Assembly: GCA_937766455.1 (NCBI GenBank)
Contig: CALLXD010000017.1
Location: 1 to 63,435, forward strand
Length of the DNA: 63,435 nt
From: Vicinamibacterales bacterium
GTDB lineage: Bacteria > Acidobacteriota > Vicinamibacteria > Vicinamibacterales > UBA8438
Reading direction: 5' to 3'
This document shows, piece after piece, positions 8,397 through 16,874 of this stretch. The notes below the pieces were generated by a model. It searched no databases, had not been told where the DNA came from, and saw nothing but the letters and a program-made list of their open reading frames with translations. Position 1 is the first letter of the stretch; each line of letters begins with the position of its first letter. Position numbers and translations under genes: made by a program.

Positions 8397-10208
8397 GTGA
8401 CACGACCGTCCCGCATCACCCGGCTCTCCACCGAACTGGCCAACCAGATCGCCGCTGGCGAAGTGGTCGAGCGCCCAGCGTCGGTCGTGAAGGAGCTGGT
8501 CGAGAATGCGCTCGACGCCGGTGCCCACCGCATTGGGGTGAGTGTCGAGTTGGGCGGCAAACGACTGGTGCGCGTCGAGGACGACGGAGACGGGATGACC
8601 GCGGAGGAAGCGGCACTGGCCCTCGAGCGGCACGCGACCAGCAAGATCCGCCGGTTGGAAGACCTGGCGTCCATCACGACGTTGGGGTTCCGGGGCGAGG
8701 CGCTGCCGAGTATTGCCTCGGTCTCCCATCTGCTACTGCGGACCCGGGCACGCGGGGCGTCGCGGGGCACCGAGATTCGGGTCTCTGGTGGCGTGACCGT
8801 GTCGACGCGAGAGATTGGTGCGTCTGAAGGCACGACCTTCGAGATGACGGATCTCTTCTACAACGTGCCCGCTCGCAGGAAATTTCTCAAGTCTGATGGC
8901 GCCGAGACCACGCAGGTCTCGCGGCTGGTGACCCAACTAGCGTTGGGGCATCCGGAGGTCGGATTCAGCCTGACCAGCGGCCGCCGGCAGTTGATTCAAT
9001 GTCCGCCCGCCGCCGGTCTCCAAGAGCGGCTGTTTCAGCTCTACAAAGATCGAGACGACCTGGTCGAAGTGCGGAAGCAGGCCGCAGGCATCACGGTAAC
9101 CGGGTTTGTGGCGGCCTTGGCCGGTCCGGGCCAGGGACCGCGGCGCGGGCCGCAGAACATCTTCGTCAACGGCCGTGGGGTCAAGGATCGGACCATCGGC
9201 CACGCCATCGTTCACGCCTACAGCGCCGCGACCATCAAAGAACGCAGTCCGGAGGTCCATCTCTTTATCGAGATGCCACCAGACCGCGTGGACGTCAACG
9301 TGCACCCGACGAAAGCGGAGGTGCGCTTTCTGGAACAGTCGCTGGTGCACGAGGTGCTGCGACGTGCGATCGGCGAGGCACTCGAGCAAGGGCCTGCACC
9401 GGAGATCGGCCTTGACCCCGTTGCCCCGGCCGTCGGGGTGGGGCGCGGGACGGTCGCGGGCGAGGGAATGGCGTTTGGGGCAGGGGCCCCAGGGCCGCCA
9501 GGGTGGGGGGGCGCGTCGACCCTCATGGGCGGCGTGTCCGGCGGGTTCCCCGCGGATGCGGCCGCGCACTCGATTGGCGACCTGGTACGGGAGATGCGTC
9601 CGAACACGGTCGCTCCGGCTCCGGTGGTCGACCGGCCCCTGCAGCCGCTCGGGCAGTTTCGGGACACCTTCATCATCGCGATCGACGATGAGGGGATCGC
9701 GATCATCGACCAGCACGTGGCCCACGAGCGGATTCTGTTCGAACAGGTCATGGAGCGACTGACGGCGGGCGCGCTCGAGAGCCAGCAGTTGCTCATGCCG
9801 ATGGTGATCGACCTGTCGGCGGCCGAGCGACAGGCGCTCGCCGCCCACGGCGAGGCGCTTGCACGGCTCGGTTTCGATGTCGAGGCATTTGGCGGCGACA
9901 GCCTGCGGGTCGCCGCGTTGCCCGCCATCGTGGATGTCGGTGCCTGCGAGACCGCGCTCAGAGCGCTGGCGCAGGACCTGGACGGATTGGACCAGGGGGC
10001 CGCGATTGATGAGGCGCTGAGACACATGGCCGCGACCACCGCCTGCCACGCCGCGGTCAAGGCCAACGACCGCTTGACGCCGGAGAAGATGGTCTACCTG
10101 CTCGACGAGCTACGTCGTACCGCGCATTCGTCGGTGTGCCCGCATGGTCGTCCCGTCGTCTTGCGGTTGTCGCGCAGGGAAATCGAACGGCGTTTCGAGC
10201 GAATCTAG
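8397..10208 (+). CDS. mutL: DNA mismatch repair protein MutL
   Basis: MutL couples mismatch recognition by MutS to strand incision. About 603 residues. The GHKL ATPase N-terminus has ELVENALDAGA (motif I), DDGDGM (motif II), GFRGEALPSIASVS (motif III) and FYNVPARRKFLK. A Gly/Pro-rich linker (about residues 345-400) leads to the dimerisation/endonuclease domain, with DQHVAHERILFE (a variant of the DQHAxxExxxxE metal motif with Val for Ala) and CPHGRPVVLRL near the C-terminus. These motifs suggest a latent endonuclease as in non-E. coli bacteria. GTG at 8397 was chosen because it places TRPSRITRLSTELANQIAAG at the usual N-terminus; earlier in-frame codons overlap ppdK. Confidence 0.95.
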   Translation: MTRPSRITRLSTELANQIAAGEVVERPASVVKELVENALDAGAHRIGVSVELGGKRLVRVEDDGDGMTAEEAALALERHATSKIRRLEDLASITTLGFRGEALPSIASVSHLLLRTRARGASRGTEIRVSGGVTVSTREIGASEGTTFEMTDLFYNVPARRKFLKSDGAETTQVSRLVTQLALGHPEVGFSLTSGRRQLIQCPPAAGLQERLFQLYKDRDDLVEVRKQAAGITVTGFVAALAGPGQGPRRGPQNIFVNGRGVKDRTIGHAIVHAYSAATIKERSPEVHLFIEMPPDRVDVNVHPTKAEVRFLEQSLVHEVLRRAIGEALEQGPAPEIGLDPVAPAVGVGRGTVAGEGMAFGAGAPGPPGWGGASTLMGGVSGGFPADAAAHSIGDLVREMRPNTVAPAPVVDRPLQPLGQFRDTFIIAIDDEGIAIIDQHVAHERILFEQVMERLTAGALESQQLLMPMVIDLSAAERQALAAHGEALARLGFDVEAFGGDSLRVAALPAIVDVGACETALRALAQDLDGLDQGAAIDEALRHMAATTACHAAVKANDRLTPEKMVYLLDELRRTAHSSVCPHGRPVVLRLSRREIERRFERI

Positions 10209-10229
10209 CCGCGACGTCACCACGGGCTC

Positions 10230-11792
10230 CTAGTCCGTCGTCTGCTTGACCAGGAGATGGCCCACGATAAAGGCGGCGACGCCGAAGCCGAAAATCCGCG
10301 GGCTCGGACCGAGCGGACCGGCGATCAGGATGGCTTCAAGCAGGGTGGCCATACCTAGCAGCTGCAGCCCCCGGCCGATGTAGTAGAGCGCCCCAGGCAT
10401 CAGGTCGGTCGGCTCCGTGGTGCCGGCGCGCCGACGCGCCTTCAGATCGCGCCAGGCCGACAACCGGCGCCCCAGTTCTTTCTCGAAACCACGTGTCGTC
10501 GGCACGTAGTACTGCCGCCCCTGGAGGGACGCCGGGAGGCAATCCATCGCGGCCACCGCGTCAGGCTCGTTATGGGCATACTGGTAGCCCTTCCCGTAGT
10601 CGAGTTGTTTCATCAGCCGCGTCGGGGCGTTGCGGAGATGGAGCGGTACGGGGTCGGCCACCTCGCGATGGGCGTCCGCGGCAGCCTGGGTGTAGGCCGT
10701 GTAGACCGCGTTGCTCTTCGGCGCGGACGCGAGGTAGACGGTGGCTTGCGCGAGTGCGGTCGCGGCCTCGGGCATGCCCATGAAGTGGACGGCGTCTTTC
10801 GCCGCGACCGTGAGTGCGAGCGCCTGCGGGTCAGCGTTGCCCACATCCTCGGACGCGAATCGGACCAGCCGGCGGGCGATGTAGAGCGGGTCTTCGCCCG
10901 CCTCGACCATGCGCGCCAGCCAGTAGACCGCAGCATCCGGATCGCTGTTGCGCATTGACTTGTGCAGCGCCGAAATCAAGTTGTAGTGTTCTTCGCCGTC
11001 CTTGTCGTACACCAGGGCGCGACGTTGCATCGCGTCGGCGGCAAGGGCAAGGTCGAGCCGAGCTGACTCGGGGGCGCCGCTCTCCGCCGCCCGCGCGACG
11101 GCGGCGGCGACACCCAGCTCCAGCAGGTTCAGCGCCGCGCGTGCGTCCCCGTTCGCGTGCCGCGCGATGGCCGCAATGGCGTCGGCCTCGACGTGGACCG
11201 AAAGCCCCCCGACGCCCCGGGTGTCGTCGCTCACCGCGCGCTGCAGAATGGTCGAGATGTCCGGCGCGGTCAGCGCCCGCAAGACGTAGACCTGGGACCG
11301 GGACAACAACGCGGCATTGACCTCGAACGAGGGGTTTTCGGTGGTCGCGCCGATGAGCACGATGTCGCCCGCTTCGACGCGTGGAAGAAATGCGTCCTGC
11401 TGCGCCTTGTTGAATCGGTGAATCTCGTCGACGAACAGGATGGTGCGTCGTTCGCCGCGCCGTCTCGCGTCTTCGGCTTCCGCCATCACGGCACGGATTT
11501 CCTTGATGCCGGAGAGCACGGCGCTAAACGCGACGAAACGTGAGGCCGTGACCGCGGCGATCAGCCGCGCGAGCGTCGTCTTCCCGGTGCCAGGCGGTCC
11601 CCACAGGATGATCGACTGCAGGGTGTCCCGTTCGATGGCATGGCGGAGGGGGCGACCACGCCCGAGCACCTGGTCCTGTCCGACCAGTTCGTCGAAGTTG
11701 GCAGGGCGCATCCGATCTGCGAGTGGCGCGGTGGCTGAGGCCGCTGGGGGGACGCCGACATCCGATTCGCCGAACAACGACCGTGACGTCAC
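10230..11792 (-). CDS. rarA: RarA/MgsA-type AAA+ ATPase with extra C-terminal hydrophobic domain
   Basis: Replication-associated recombination protein A is a clamp-loader-like ATPase acting at stalled forks. Walker A is WGPPGTGKTT and Walker B is FVDEIHRFNK, with sensor 1 GATTENPSFE. The family's C-terminal region (KSMRNSDPDAAVYWLARM, then GKGYQYAHNEPDAV) is present, and the usual end of the protein is near FEKELGRRLSAWRDLK. About 65 further residues continue in frame, containing two hydrophobic stretches (LLGMATLLEAILIAGPLG and FGFGVAAFIVGHLLV). An internal ATG at 10400 could start that segment as a separate 56-residue protein. The GTG start at 11792 overlaps the methylase stop as GTGA; the open frame further upstream is a shadow of the methylase gene. 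Confidence 0.92.
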   Translation of the reverse strand: MTSRSLFGESDVGVPPAASATAPLADRMRPANFDELVGQDQVLGRGRPLRHAIERDTLQSIILWGPPGTGKTTLARLIAAVTASRFVAFSAVLSGIKEIRAVMAEAEDARRRGERRTILFVDEIHRFNKAQQDAFLPRVEAGDIVLIGATTENPSFEVNAALLSRSQVYVLRALTAPDISTILQRAVSDDTRGVGGLSVHVEADAIAAIARHANGDARAALNLLELGVAAAVARAAESGAPESARLDLALAADAMQRRALVYDKDGEEHYNLISALHKSMRNSDPDAAVYWLARMVEAGEDPLYIARRLVRFASEDVGNADPQALALTVAAKDAVHFMGMPEAATALAQATVYLASAPKSNAVYTAYTQAAADAHREVADPVPLHLRNAPTRLMKQLDYGKGYQYAHNEPDAVAAMDCLPASLQGRQYYVPTTRGFEKELGRRLSAWRDLKARRRAGTTEPTDLMPGALYYIGRGLQLLGMATLLEAILIAGPLGPSPRIFGFGVAAFIVGHLLVKQTTD

Positions 11793-12619
11793 GCTGACCG
11801 TCCCTGGCTGTCGGTGGCCGATACGGCGTGGTGAGCCCGCTGTCGGGCAGCCTCGTAGGTGATCAGCGCGGCTGCGACCGCGATGTTCAAGGACTCCACC
11901 GGTCCGCGCATCGGTACCGAGATCAGCTCGTCCACCCCCGTGACCACGGTGGGCGAGAGGCCAACACCCTCCGTGCCGAGCCAGATGAGACAGGGGCGAG
12001 AGAGGTCCGCCTCTACGGTGGGTGTTCCGCCACGCGGGACCGCGGCCAGCAGGCGTAGTCCTTTGGCACGAGCGTCGGCGGAGATGCCACCGGCGTCGTC
12101 GGCGCGCACCACTGGGAATCGTAACGTGCTCCCCATCGACCCTCGCAACGCTTTCCACCCGTACGGATCGGCGCCTCCGACGGTCACCACGCCGCTGGCG
12201 CCGCCCGCCTCGGCCGCGCGAATGACGGCGCCGGTGTTGCCGGGATCCTGCACCCCGAGGAGTCCCAGCACCAGAGGCCCGGCCGCGCTCACCGTGGACT
12301 CGAATCGGGCCGGTCGAAGGCTGGCAATCGCGACGAGTCCACTTGGTTCGGATACGGGACTCAGCGCGGTCATCACGGGCTGTGACACGCCAACCAGCTC
12401 GGTCACACGGTCAAGTCGATCGAGGAGGTCCGACCAGCGGTCGTGGGTCGCCAGGGCATGGCTCACCGCTACCAGGTCGGGTGTCACGCCGGCGTCGAGC
12501 GCTTCGGCGATGAGACGAGGACCCTCCAGCAGCGAGGGTGCGCTGGCCGGGCCGGACCGCCGCGCGGCGTCGCGAAAACGCGCCACGATCGGGTTGCGGC
12601 GGCTGGTAATGTGTTGCAC
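11789..12619 (-). CDS. TrmH/SpoU-family RNA 2'-O-methyltransferase
   Basis: 276 residues. An N-terminal substrate-binding domain starts ITSRRNPIVARFRDA and ends with LLEGPRLIAEALDAG. The SPOUT catalytic domain has LGVQDPGNTGAVIRAAEA (motif 1), IWLGTEGVGLS (motif 2) and ISVPMRGPVESLNIAVAAAL (motif 3, which carries the SAM-binding knot). Family members such as RlmB and TrmH methylate ribose 2'-OH in 23S rRNA or tRNA; the exact target cannot be told from sequence. It is co-transcribed with rarA (4-nt overlap) and divergent from greA. Confidence 0.9.
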   Translation of the reverse strand: MQHITSRRNPIVARFRDAARRSGPASAPSLLEGPRLIAEALDAGVTPDLVAVSHALATHDRWSDLLDRLDRVTELVGVSQPVMTALSPVSEPSGLVAIASLRPARFESTVSAAGPLVLGLLGVQDPGNTGAVIRAAEAGGASGVVTVGGADPYGWKALRGSMGSTLRFPVVRADDAGGISADARAKGLRLLAAVPRGGTPTVEADLSRPCLIWLGTEGVGLSPTVVTGVDELISVPMRGPVESLNIAVAAALITYEAARQRAHHAVSATDSQGRSA

Positions 12620-12720
12620 GATTCGGTCCTGTTCGCGGCGAAGGTGAGCATAGCAGATGTGCTATCGTTACCGGACTGGCGCCGCCCTTCCTCGGCGGAT
12701 GTGAGAGCGTCTGACACACC
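12620..12720. promoter_or_regulatory. Divergent promoter region between the TrmH-type gene and greA
   Basis: About 100 bases separate two divergent start codons, so promoters for both directions should lie here. I see no strong -35/-10 pair or hairpin, so the call rests on gene arrangement. Confidence 0.4.
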
Positions 12721-13187
12721 ATGAAAGCCGAGCTTATCAAGCGGTTCGAAGACGAGATCGCGATACTGATGCGGGAGCTCAATAGCGAGCTCCCGAAAGA
12801 GATCAAGCGTGCGCGCGAGCTTGGCGATCTGCGGGAGAACGCCGAGTATCAGGCCGCCAAGGATCGGCAGTCGTTTGTCCAAGCGCGACTGTCGATGCTC
12901 CACAAGCGCGTGGCCGAGGTGTCGCTGATGAATCTGGAACGGATACCCAGACGACCGCGCCTCCTTCGGTTCCACGGTGCATCTGCGCGAGTCCGGCGGC
13001 GCGAGCCGTGGTCTATCAGCTTGTCATGCCCGAGGACGCCGATCCTGACAAGGGGTGGATCTCTACCGCCTCTCCCATCGGGCGAGCGCTGATGGGGAAG
13101 GAAGAGGGCGACGAGGTCGCGGTGCCGACCCCAAGTGGTACGCGCGAGTTCGAGGTCCTCAAGCTCGTCACGATTCACGGCGCGTGA
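12721..13187 (+). CDS. greA: Transcription elongation factor GreA, two frameshifts
   Basis: GreA inserts a coiled coil into the RNA polymerase secondary channel and stimulates cleavage of backtracked transcripts. The N-terminal coiled coil is intact ([20 protein letters not shown], with the acidic tip region before it). After NLERIP at about 12949 the frame shifts to give [11 protein letters not shown]. It shifts again at about 13000-13008 to give [20 protein letters not shown] and [17 protein letters not shown], ending IHGA-TGA. Reading across both indels yields about 155 residues, the normal family length, so the gene is probably intact in the organism and the indels are read errors. Its stop overlaps the next start as GTGA. 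Confidence 0.9.
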
Positions 13188-14701
13188 CCCTCCGGCCTGT
13201 GGCAGACGACCTCGCGAGCGCCGCCGCTCGTCACTCCCCAGCGTCGCACGGCTCGTACGCGCCTCACCGCCGCACCGCCCTGGTCCTGACTGGGACCGGG
13301 ACCGCTGGCGCCTATCACGCCGGCGTCCTCCGCGCTCTGCATGAAGCCGGTGTCAAGATCGACCTGGTCGCCGGCCGCGGGATCGGTGCGGTTGGGGCCG
13401 CCTTCGCGGCGGTCGACGGCGCCGCGCAGCTCTGGGCGTCGGGTGGGTTGTGGCACTCGCCCAGCGCCACGCAGTTGTATCGCTGGCGTCCCACGCTTCG
13501 TGTTTCGGCCTGGATTCTGGGTCTGACGCTGGCGGCGGTGCTCTTACCGCTCGGGATCGTCCTGGTCGCAGCGCTCATTTATCCGTTGGCGTATCTGCTT
13601 CGCGTTGGGGGGCTGCCCGGCGCCGAGACGCTGAACATCGCGTTCGGTCGCCTGGTCGAGCTGGTGTTCGCGCCGGCCGCGTTGCCAACCTGGCTCCCGC
13701 GGGTGGTGGTCGTGGCGCTGGTTGCGTTTCTCGCGGTGCTGATCGGGTCCGCCGGTGTGAACTGGTTCCGAGCCCGGCGTCGGCGACGGAGTCGCGGCGC
13801 GCTGTGGTGGCTGCTGCTGGGGGCGCCGCTCGACGGGCGTGGCGCGCGTGGGTGGTTCGCCGACGGACTGTGGAAGCTGATGCGCGGCGCAGGGTCGGTC
13901 GCGCAACCGTCGCCGGGTGAGATAGGGCAGCAATATGGCGACCTGCTGCTGGAGAACCTTGGCCAGCCCGGGTTTCGCGAATTGCTGATCATGGCCCACG
14001 ATCTCGACGGGCGACGCGATGTCAGTTTCGCATTGCTGGCGGACCCGTATCGGCGACGATTTTTTGAAGGGCAGGTCGGCGCGGCGCATGAAGATCGAGA
14101 GCTGGAGTCGGTCGATTTGGCGGGCGACGCGCGTCCGGCCGCGTTCGATGCGTGCGCCGCGGCGCTGAGTCTGCCCGTCGCGACTGACCCCTGGTTGCTC
14201 ACCTTCGCGCCGTCGAGTGGCTGGCGGGGCGAGACCCACCGCGTGTGCGATCGACCAGACGCGCTGGGGCACCTCTTGGACGAGGTGGCTCGGGCCGGCG
14301 CCGAGCAGGTGATTCTGGTGTCAGCCTTGCCCGGGCCAACCGGACCTCACACGCTGGGGGCCGGTCGCCGCGACGGACGAGGACGGATTGGGGAATCTGT
14401 GGCGGCCATGGAGGCCGCCGCGGTGCGCGACGCGGTGCGAACGCGGGCCGGCCTCTTTCAGCAGCTGTTTGAGATTCGGCCGCGACACAATCCGCTCGGT
14501 CCGTTCGATTTCGCAGGATGCTACGACGAGCGGTCAGACCGGGAGCAATCCATCGGGGAACTTGTCGAGCGGGGCTACGAAGATGGACATCGTCAGTTCG
14601 TCGGGCCGGTGATCGGCGCCAGCGGTGAGGAGATCGAGCGGGCGCCAGCGCCACGGATGCCGCGAACCACCCCTAGCGGCGTAGGCCGCGGTGGCGACTA
14701 G
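13184..14701 (+). CDS. Patatin-like membrane protein lacking the catalytic serine
   Basis: About 505 residues. The N-terminus has the patatin oxyanion-type loop [19 protein letters not shown] and the following helix. The nucleophile elbow GxSxG is replaced by GRGIG ([13 protein letters not shown], residues about 67-79). Two transmembrane segments follow ([20 protein letters not shown] and [19 protein letters not shown]). No Asp-Gly-Gly partner is obvious in the C-terminal half. Patatins are lipid acyl hydrolases; without the Ser this copy is probably not one, and a binding or regulatory role is conceivable but unproven. The start is GTG at 13184, overlapping the greA stop. The 3' end lies against an IS200 element, so the last residues may be altered. 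Confidence 0.75.
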   Translation: MTLRPVADDLASAAARHSPASHGSYAPHRRTALVLTGTGTAGAYHAGVLRALHEAGVKIDLVAGRGIGAVGAAFAAVDGAAQLWASGGLWHSPSATQLYRWRPTLRVSAWILGLTLAAVLLPLGIVLVAALIYPLAYLLRVGGLPGAETLNIAFGRLVELVFAPAALPTWLPRVVVVALVAFLAVLIGSAGVNWFRARRRRRSRGALWWLLLGAPLDGRGARGWFADGLWKLMRGAGSVAQPSPGEIGQQYGDLLLENLGQPGFRELLIMAHDLDGRRDVSFALLADPYRRRFFEGQVGAAHEDRELESVDLAGDARPAAFDACAAALSLPVATDPWLLTFAPSSGWRGETHRVCDRPDALGHLLDEVARAGAEQVILVSALPGPTGPHTLGAGRRDGRGRIGESVAAMEAAAVRDAVRTRAGLFQQLFEIRPRHNPLGPFDFAGCYDERSDREQSIGELVERGYEDGHRQFVGPVIGASGEEIERAPAPRMPRTTPSGVGRGGD

Positions 14702-14818
14702 CGTCAGCGGGGGAGACCCCCCGGCTCTGCCGGGGCGGCACCCAGAGTTTGACAATTCCGGGAATGAATGAGGAACTCCCAGTCGTGAGCCGCCAAAGCA
14801 TCACGAAAGGGAGTCCCC

Positions 14819-15262
14819 ATGACGAACTATCGCGGTCTAAACCACACGAAGTGGGCGTGTCAGTATCACGTGGTGTTCATCCCGAAGTATCGGAAGAAGG
14901 CGATCTACGGCGAGTTGCGCCGGTATCTCGGGGACGTGCTTCGGCGTCTGGCGCAGCGTCGCGAGAGCGAGGTGGAGGAGGGGCATCTGATGCGCGATCA
15001 CGTCCACCTCATGTTGTCGATTCCGCCGAAGTACTCGGTGGCGGATGTCATCGGTTATATCAAGGGAAAGAGCGCGATCCACATTGCCCGGAACTTCGCG
15101 GGGCGCCCTCGCAATTTCGTCGGACAGCACTTTTGGGCTCGAGGGTGCTTCGTGTCCACGGTCGGTCGAGATGAACAGGCGATTCGCGCGTACATCCAGG
15201 ACCAGGAACGAGAAGATCGTCGCGTAGAGCAGCTCCGGTTGGATGAGAGCAGCCACCCGTAG
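14819..15262 (+). CDS. tnpA: IS200/IS605-family Y1 transposase TnpA
   Basis: 147 residues, full family length. HUH motif is MRDHVHLMLSI (HVH). The C-terminal helix carries the candidate catalytic Tyr in AIRAYIQDQE. The start (TKWACQYHVVFIPKYRKK) is typical of IS200. The Y1 enzyme nicks single-stranded IS ends and forms a 5'-phosphotyrosine link. An AAAGGGAG ribosome-binding site lies just upstream of ATG 14819. The gene appears intact, so the element could be active. Confidence 0.95.
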   Translation: MTNYRGLNHTKWACQYHVVFIPKYRKKAIYGELRRYLGDVLRRLAQRRESEVEEGHLMRDHVHLMLSIPPKYSVADVIGYIKGKSAIHIARNFAGRPRNFVGQHFWARGCFVSTVGRDEQAIRAYIQDQEREDRRVEQLRLDESSHP

Positions 15263-15346
15263 GGTGGCTCAAGTGGCCGCGTAGCGGCCACGTTCCTCAG
15301 GCCGCTTTGAGCGGCTCACAACTAAAGCCCCCGGCTTTGCCGGGGG
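15251..15346. repeat. Cluster of four consecutive hairpins downstream of tnpA
   Basis: Within 100 bases there are AGCCACCC-gta-GGGTGGCT (15251-15269), GTGGCCGC-gta-GCGGCCAC (15273-15291), a GGCCGC/GCGGCT pair near 15301-15315, and CCCCCGGC-ttt-GCCGGGGG (15328-15346). The first two share the same gta loop. They may be transposase recognition palindromes, a terminator, or REP-like units. The first overlaps the last tnpA codons. Confidence 0.8.
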
Positions 15347-15354
15347 ATACTTAC

Positions 15355-16746
15355 TTACCGCAGGAAGCGTTCGGCCAGCTCGTGCACCGTGGCCTGGATA
15401 CGCTCCGGGTCGATTGACCCGAACTTCTGCGTGAAGCGGTCGATGGGCGCGACCGCCTTGGCCATCGCTCGATGACCACCGGCGCTGCCGATGTCGCTGA
15501 AATCGCCCTTCACAAACTCGCCTGCATGCCGGGAATCACCGAGATTCCGGACCGAGACCACGACGTCGCCGTGGACGATGCCGGAGACCACGGACCACGT
15601 GATTTCCTCGACTTGCAGCAGGAACTCGGCCACGTGCGTGATCAGATCTTCACGTGCGACGTGCCCGAGGTGCGCTGTGTACAGGGTCCCGCCCACGGTC
15701 CCGCTGCGGACGGCCTCCGCCACACATTGCAGGCGCTCGACGGTCGTTTCTGAGCCCTCCATCTTGCGCACCAGCGCCGCGTTCGCGAGCGGATAGAGAA
15801 ACCGGAAGGCGTCCAAGTCTCCTGCGTTTGTCTGACGGGACAGGAACAGTGTGTCGGACTTGATCGCGTAGAGCATCGCGGTCGCGGTGCGTTCTGAAAT
15901 GTTGACGCCCACCGCTCGGAGGTGTTCCGTCAGGATCGTGCACGTTGAGCCGTAGTTCGGCCGAATGTCCTTGAAGGCTGCACTGTAGCCGGGGCGCTCG
16001 GGGTGATGGTCGATCACCAGATCAACCTTGCTGACCAGACCGCCAAAGTAGTGTGGTTGAACGTCAACCGTGGCGATGCGGTCGAACTGGGCCAGAGATT
16101 GATGATTCAACGGTTCCACGTGGATGTCGAGCAGGTTGGCCATCCGGAGATTCTCTGGGCGGGTGACCCCTTGGAATGCGCCGATGATCGCCGTGGTCTT
16201 GGTGCGGTGAAGGAGATTGCGCAGCGCCAGGCCGCTGGCCATTGCGTCCGGATCGGGGTCATTGTGCAGCAGGATGAGCACGCGGTCCGCGTCGGCAAGA
16301 TACCGCTGGTACTGCTGCACCCGGGCCCGCGTCATCGACAGATGCAGGGTGCCGGCCAGCGATCCGCGGAGGAGGTCTCCGAGTGAGAGGCGCGTGACCT
16401 CCGGGAGTCTGGCCCGCAGCATCTCTTGTCGCTTGGGGGTACTCGGGTAGCCGACATTGAGGAGGTAGACGAGCGTGGCGCCCGCATCTCGAATCGCCTC
16501 GAGAGTCCGTTTGGGGCTTCGGCGCCCCGCCTCCTCGACCAGTACCGCCGTCCCCGGTCCGACGTCCAACCGGACATATGTTTCTACCCGTCGAGAGTCG
16601 CCGACATGGATCGTGACGTCGGCATCCTTGAGCCGCCGCGCCAGCAGCCGGTCCTCGACGAGAAACTCGATATCCAGGGAGGGAGCAAGGGCGCGAGCCA
16701 GGAGCCGAATGACCAGCTCCTCCTGGCACACCGCAAGGCACTTCAT
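15355..16746 (-). CDS. DHH-family phosphoesterase with N-terminal nucleotide-binding-like domain
   Basis: About 463 residues. The N-terminal 110 residues (MKCLAVCQEELVIRLLARAL onward) resemble a Rossmann/TrkA-N-like domain. The DHH domain has LLHNDPDPDAMASGLAL and DLVIDHHPERPG, and the DHHA1 domain ends with IGSAGGHRAMAKAV. NrnA/RecJ-like members hydrolyse oligoribonucleotides, pAp or cyclic dinucleotides with Mn; the substrate here is not determinable. The start is ATG 16746; the frame extends upstream but without typical sequence. The stop lies about five bases from the IS200 right end. Confidence 0.87.
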   Translation of the reverse strand: MKCLAVCQEELVIRLLARALAPSLDIEFLVEDRLLARRLKDADVTIHVGDSRRVETYVRLDVGPGTAVLVEEAGRRSPKRTLEAIRDAGATLVYLLNVGYPSTPKRQEMLRARLPEVTRLSLGDLLRGSLAGTLHLSMTRARVQQYQRYLADADRVLILLHNDPDPDAMASGLALRNLLHRTKTTAIIGAFQGVTRPENLRMANLLDIHVEPLNHQSLAQFDRIATVDVQPHYFGGLVSKVDLVIDHHPERPGYSAAFKDIRPNYGSTCTILTEHLRAVGVNISERTATAMLYAIKSDTLFLSRQTNAGDLDAFRFLYPLANAALVRKMEGSETTVERLQCVAEAVRSGTVGGTLYTAHLGHVAREDLITHVAEFLLQVEEITWSVVSGIVHGDVVVSVRNLGDSRHAGEFVKGDFSDIGSAGGHRAMAKAVAPIDRFTQKFGSIDPERIQATVHELAERFLR

Positions 16747-16874
16747 CGTTGAGACCGCAAAGTCATGCTCCCAGCGGGACATTATACGCGTGTCCCGGGA
16801 CGCCCGATCTTCGGTCGGTCTCCCTGGTGTAGTCGACCAGCGACGGCGGTCGGATCGGGTAACATTCGGCGCTG

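Larger units (their letters stand above)
14705..15350 (+). mobile_element. IS200-type element (single TnpA, terminal palindromes)
   Basis: One Y1 transposase gene is flanked by similar subterminal hairpins: 14719-14725/14729-14735 (CCCCGGC-tct-GCCGGGG) on the left and 15328-15335/15339-15346 (CCCCCGGC-ttt-GCCGGGGG) on the right. There are no inverted terminal repeats or tnpB, as expected for IS200. It transposes as single-stranded DNA in this family. The right end abuts the DHH gene stop at 15355 and the left end abuts the patatin-like gene stop. Exact termini are not determined. Confidence 0.75.

Noticed and set aside
8937-10049. Long minus-strand open frame opposite mutL
   Set aside because: It is the antisense shadow of a GC-rich conserved gene and shows no domain.
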